Source: Chitinophagia bacterium (GTDB lineage Bacteria; Bacteroidota; Bacteroidia; Chitinophagales; Chitinophagaceae). From it: a DNA stretch of 9,509 nt. The notes below the pieces were generated by a model. The model did no database searches. It was not told the DNA's origin and was given only the letters and a program-made list of their open reading frames with translations. The stretch lies in the NCBI GenBank assembly GCA_010021705.1, contig RGMU01000049.1, forward strand, positions 1 to 9,509, in the 5' to 3' direction. A program made the position numbers and the translations under genes. Positions 7,425 through 9,509 of this stretch are shown piece by piece. The stretch's first letter is position 1. Each line of letters opens with the position of its first letter.

Positions 7425-7432
7425 TAACTTTG
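7425..7432 (+). promoter_or_regulatory. Perfect -7 box directly before the Rpn-family start codon
   Basis: TAACTTTG matches TAnnTTTG in every fixed base. Its last G is 5 nt before the A of the ATG, the same offset as between the tRNA-Ser -7 box and the tRNA 5' end in this window. Transcription would therefore start at or within 2 nt of the ATG, giving a leaderless mRNA. No good -33 box is found 19 bp upstream (CGCC there), which weakens the call. Confidence 0.4.
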
Positions 7433-7436
7433 CCAC

Positions 7437-8441
7437 ATGGCAGCTATCAACTCACGCATACGCTACGACTGGGCAATGAAACGCCTCCTTAGAGATAAGG
7501 AGAACTACGGCATTTTGAGTGGGTTTTTGTCGGCACTGTTAAAGAAAAACATCATCATAACCGGCATCTTAGAAAGCGAAACCAATCAACTCTCCTCCAC
7601 CGATAAATTTACCCGCGTAGATATACTTGCCGAAGAAGATGCCGGCACAAAGTTTATTATTGAAGTGCAAAACACTTATGACCACGCCTACTTGCAGCGC
7701 ATGCTATATGGTGCGTCAAAAATGCTGGTAGAGAGCGTGATATCCGGGGAGGAATATGAGACGTTGCGGAAGGTTATTAGCGTTAACATTCTTTATTATG
7801 ATTTTCAAGGTGGTAATGACAGCATTTATCGCGGCACAACGCGCATTGTAGGCGACAGCAGCGGTGAAGAATTAGCCCTAACAAAGCGAGAGAAGGAACT
7901 TTATATAGCAGATAATCCGAGTGATTTATTTCCAAAATTTATTATCATAGCTTTAAGCAATTTTGACGGTCATTTAAGACAGCAAATAGACGCTTGGATG
8001 TACTTATTTATCAACGACAGCCTGCCAAAGAAACCCGATATGGAGCTATCACCGGAGGTAAAGCAAGCCGAAGACGTGGTGCATCATTTACTATTAGATG
8101 TGGCAGAACGCAAAGCACATGATGCCTACCTAAAAACGGTGCGAGAAATTTCCGGTGGCAATAAAACCGCCCATGACACGGGTAAAATAGAAGGGCGCGC
8201 AGAAGGATTGGTTGAAGGGGAGAAAATAGGTATAGAAAAGGGATTGCAGATGGGCAAGGCAGAAGGCTTGCAGGAGGGGGAGAAAATAGGCATAGAAAAA
8301 GGCAAAGCAGAAGGCTTGCAGGAGGGGGAGAAAATAGGCAAGCTATTGGCTGCTAAAGCAATGTTGAAATTAGGCATTTCTATTAATGAGATAGCTGTAG
8401 AATTAGGCTTGAGTGAGGCGGAGATAAGTGGCATTGAGTAA
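7437..8441 (+). CDS. Rpn-family (PDDEXK_2) nuclease / putative transposase
   Basis: This encodes a 334-aa protein. Residues 9-40 (RYDWAMKRLLRDKENYGILS and on) are the typical opening of the Rpn/TIGR01784 family, which supports this start. The PD-(D/E)XK nuclease core has VDILA (D62) and FIIEVQ (E76, Q78 in the ExQ form usual for this family), followed by the helix YLQRMLYGASKML. Rpn proteins are known DNA endonucleases that promote RecA-independent recombination, and E. coli members are toxic antiphage proteins held in check by a short protein made from the 3' end of the same gene. Residues ~250-302 are Gly/Glu/Lys repeats, and the tail (LAAKAMLKLGISINEIAVEL and on) is a small helical, helix-turn-helix-like domain. 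No partner transposase, terminal inverted repeats or target duplications were seen around it. The gene is single and divergent from the TPR operon. A function in defence is inference. Confidence 0.9.
   Translation: MAAINSRIRYDWAMKRLLRDKENYGILSGFLSALLKKNIIITGILESETNQLSSTDKFTRVDILAEEDAGTKFIIEVQNTYDHAYLQRMLYGASKMLVESVISGEEYETLRKVISVNILYYDFQGGNDSIYRGTTRIVGDSSGEELALTKREKELYIADNPSDLFPKFIIIALSNFDGHLRQQIDAWMYLFINDSLPKKPDMELSPEVKQAEDVVHHLLLDVAERKAHDAYLKTVREISGGNKTAHDTGKIEGRAEGLVEGEKIGIEKGLQMGKAEGLQEGEKIGIEKGKAEGLQEGEKIGKLLAAKAMLKLGISINEIAVELGLSEAEISGIE
8193..8343 (+). repeat. In-frame 48-nt tandem repeats in the 3' part of the Rpn-family gene
   Basis: One diverged 48-nt copy (8193-8240, GRAEGLVEGEKIGIEK) is followed by a 12-nt insert (GLQM), then a copy at 8253-8300 (GKAEGLQEGEKIGIEK), then a third, truncated copy at 8301-8341. 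The last two are nearly identical in DNA over about 40 nt (one A/G difference near the start), a sign of recent duplication. The unit is a multiple of three, so copy-number change would lengthen or shorten the linker without a frameshift. Confidence 0.9.
8250..8441 (+). CDS. Possible internal-start product of the Rpn gene (63-aa C-terminal protein)
   Basis: An in-frame ATG at 8250 (M272 of the full protein) is preceded after 6 nt by the purine run AAAAGGGA (8236-8243), a weak Shine-Dalgarno-like sequence. Translation from it would give 63 residues: the two better repeats plus the C-terminal helical domain, without the nuclease core. In E. coli Rpn genes an internal start makes such a short protein, which inhibits the full-length toxin. 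That this happens here is inferred by analogy; Bacteroidota rely little on Shine-Dalgarno pairing, so the purine run is not strong evidence. Another in-frame ATG at 8361 would give only 26 residues. Confidence 0.35.
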   Translation: MGKAEGLQEGEKIGIEKGKAEGLQEGEKIGKLLAAKAMLKLGISINEIAVELGLSEAEISGIE

Positions 8442-8467
8442 TTGCCGACCTCACTTTTAACGCACCC

Positions 8468-8498
8468 TTTCAAAACTAAGAATGTTGAACTACTTTTA
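8468..8498 (+). promoter_or_regulatory. Candidate promoter of the FAH-family gene
   Basis: TTTC (8468-8471) and TACTTTTA (8491-8498) are separated by 19 bp. Each differs by one base from the Bacteroidota TTTG and TAnnTTTG boxes. A start near 8503 would give a leader of ~23 nt, so the gene may be transcribed apart from the Rpn gene. Confidence 0.35.
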
Positions 8499-8525
8499 CC
8501 CCCATTATCAACCAATACTTGGAAT

Positions 8526-9509
8526 ATGAAATTAGTTACACACTTACGGGAAAATAAAGAACATTTAGCATTTTTAGTAGATGGTTTGCTGTTCAATGCC
8601 ACAGAAGCGCACAATAGCCTACCCGCCACTATGGCAGACCTGCTGCAAAATTGGGACGCACACATAGACAAAATGCACAGCATACACGAGGCTATAGTTG
8701 CTGGTAGCCTTACCATGCCTTATACAGACTATGCAGAAGCTCATATCATGGCACCCGTACCCCGCCCCACATCTTGCCGAGACGGCTACGCCTTTCGCCA
8801 ACACGTGGCAGCAGCCCGCAGAAACAGAAAGGTGGACATGATAGCCGAATTTGACCACTACCCTATTTTTTACTTCACTAACCACAATGCCATTCAAGGT
8901 CCTGGCGATATACTCGCCATGCCCGACCACTTCCGCAAATTAGACTTTGAATTGGAAGCCTCAGTGGTGCTATGCAGAAAAGGCAGAAACATTAAAGCAT
9001 CGGAAGCTGACCAATACATTGCCGGGTACATGATTATGAACGACATGAGTGCCCGCACCCTCCAAATGGAAGAAATGCTACTTAACCTCGGTCCCGCTAA
9101 AGGCAAAGACTTTAGCACCGTCATAGGACCCATGCTCGTTACCCCCGATGAATTGGCAGCTTACAAAACCGCTCCCAAGCCCAACCATACCGGCGATACC
9201 TATAACTTAGCCATGCGTTGCCGCGTAAACGGCATAGAGGTAAGTTCCGGAAATATGGCTGATATGGACTGGACTTTTGCCGAAATAATTGAACGATGTG
9301 CCTATGGCGCTGACATTCTGCCCGGCGATGTGATAGGCAGCGGCACCGTAGGCACCGGATGCTTCTTAGAACTTAATGGCACCGGCAAACTAAACGACCC
9401 TAACTATAAAGAACAATGGCTGCAACCGGGCGATGTAGTTGAAATGGAAATTGACGGCTTAGGGCTACTCTCCAACACCATAGTTGCAGAACCTACCGAC
9501 TGGAGCATC
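8526..9509 (+). CDS. Fumarylacetoacetate hydrolase family protein (3' end outside window)
   Basis: The frame runs from the ATG at 8526 through the right edge without a stop (328 codons). It begins MKLVTHLRENKEHLAFLVDG, and no in-frame ATG precedes it in the gap. FAH-family features are in order: PVPRPTSCRDGYAFRQHV (78-95), then GPGDIL, DFELEASVV (140-148) with the acidic ExE metal ligands E142 and E144, MNDMSARTLQ (171-180) with D173 as the likely third acidic ligand, the AKGKDF segment followed by IGPMLV, and the glycine-rich GSGTVGTGCFLE (271-282) near the C-terminus. Such enzymes use Mg2+ or Ca2+ to split C-C bonds of beta-diketones (tyrosine and other aromatic catabolism) or decarboxylate/isomerise related acids, in the cytoplasm. 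Only a few residues seem to be missing. The exact substrate cannot be told; no other catabolic gene is in the window. An 84-nt gap separates it from the Rpn gene. Confidence 0.9.
   Translation, partial: MKLVTHLRENKEHLAFLVDGLLFNATEAHNSLPATMADLLQNWDAHIDKMHSIHEAIVAGSLTMPYTDYAEAHIMAPVPRPTSCRDGYAFRQHVAAARRNRKVDMIAEFDHYPIFYFTNHNAIQGPGDILAMPDHFRKLDFELEASVVLCRKGRNIKASEADQYIAGYMIMNDMSARTLQMEEMLLNLGPAKGKDFSTVIGPMLVTPDELAAYKTAPKPNHTGDTYNLAMRCRVNGIEVSSGNMADMDWTFAEIIERCAYGADILPGDVIGSGTVGTGCFLELNGTGKLNDPNYKEQWLQPGDVVEMEIDGLGLLSNTIVAEPTDWSI

Noticed and set aside
8193..8343. Reading the tandem repeats as a CRISPR array or iteron origin
   Set aside because: The units are directly adjacent without unique spacers, lie in frame inside a coding region, and no cas or rep gene is present.
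7437..8441. Calling a complete insertion sequence on the basis of the transposase-like label
   Set aside because: No terminal inverted repeats or target-site duplication were found around the gene, and Rpn proteins are nucleases not bound to IS ends.
8126..8716. 196-codon minus-strand frame with repeated SPSCKPSALP units
   Set aside because: Its repeats are only the antisense reading of the 48-nt repeats in the Rpn gene, and it overlaps two genes with clear families on the other strand.
8619..9133. Minus-strand frames opposite the FAH-family gene
   Set aside because: The plus-strand frame has conserved FAH motifs throughout; these are shadows.

Overview
The window looks like a chromosomal segment of a member of the Bacteroidota (a Chitinophagaceae/Sphingobacteriia-like relative is plausible, but genus cannot be read from the sequence). 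The reasons are a tRNA-Ser promoter with a perfect TAnnTTTG -7 box and a TTTG-like -33 box 19 bp upstream, a TPR-plus-YaiO outer-membrane barrel protein, a DUF4838 lipoprotein, and a general lack of Shine-Dalgarno sequences at gene starts. The DNA is moderately AT-rich.

Left part (1-610, + strand): the 3' end of a biosynthetic arginine decarboxylase gene (speA), a small intergenic region carrying a possible minus-strand gene remnant, and a tRNA-Ser(UGA) with its own promoter. A GC-rich hairpin lies between this tRNA and the convergent antiporter gene.

Central part (633-7091, - strand): a tight three-gene unit transcribed right to left. The first gene encodes a 978-aa exported TPR protein ending in a YaiO-type outer-membrane beta-barrel. 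Its TPR region is built of six copies of a ~108-residue module. The second gene starts 3 nt after the first stops and encodes a ~754-aa DUF4838 lipoprotein with a carbohydrate-enzyme-like fold and a C-terminal discoidin (F5/8 type C)-like domain. The third, 12 nt further on, encodes a 413-aa CPA1-type cation/proton antiporter. The first two resemble in layout the TPR-barrel exporter plus lipoprotein glycosidase/deacetylase pairs of exopolysaccharide secretion systems (PgaA/PgaB), but no polysaccharide synthase is in the window. A joint role is therefore inference.

Intergenic 7092-7436: a divergent regulatory region. It has candidate promoters in both directions, four GTTAGT (ACUAAC in mRNA) repeats in the leader of the TPR operon, an 11-bp palindrome near that operon's predicted start, and an inverted repeat in the leader of the rightward gene.

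Right part (7437-9509, + strand): an Rpn/PDDEXK_2-family nuclease gene whose 3' part carries in-frame 48-nt tandem repeats and a possible internal start for a short C-terminal product, followed by a nearly complete fumarylacetoacetate-hydrolase-family gene that runs off the window. The most interesting places are the Rpn gene (possible toxin with intragenic antitoxin) and the TPR-barrel/DUF4838 pair with its repeat-bearing leader.
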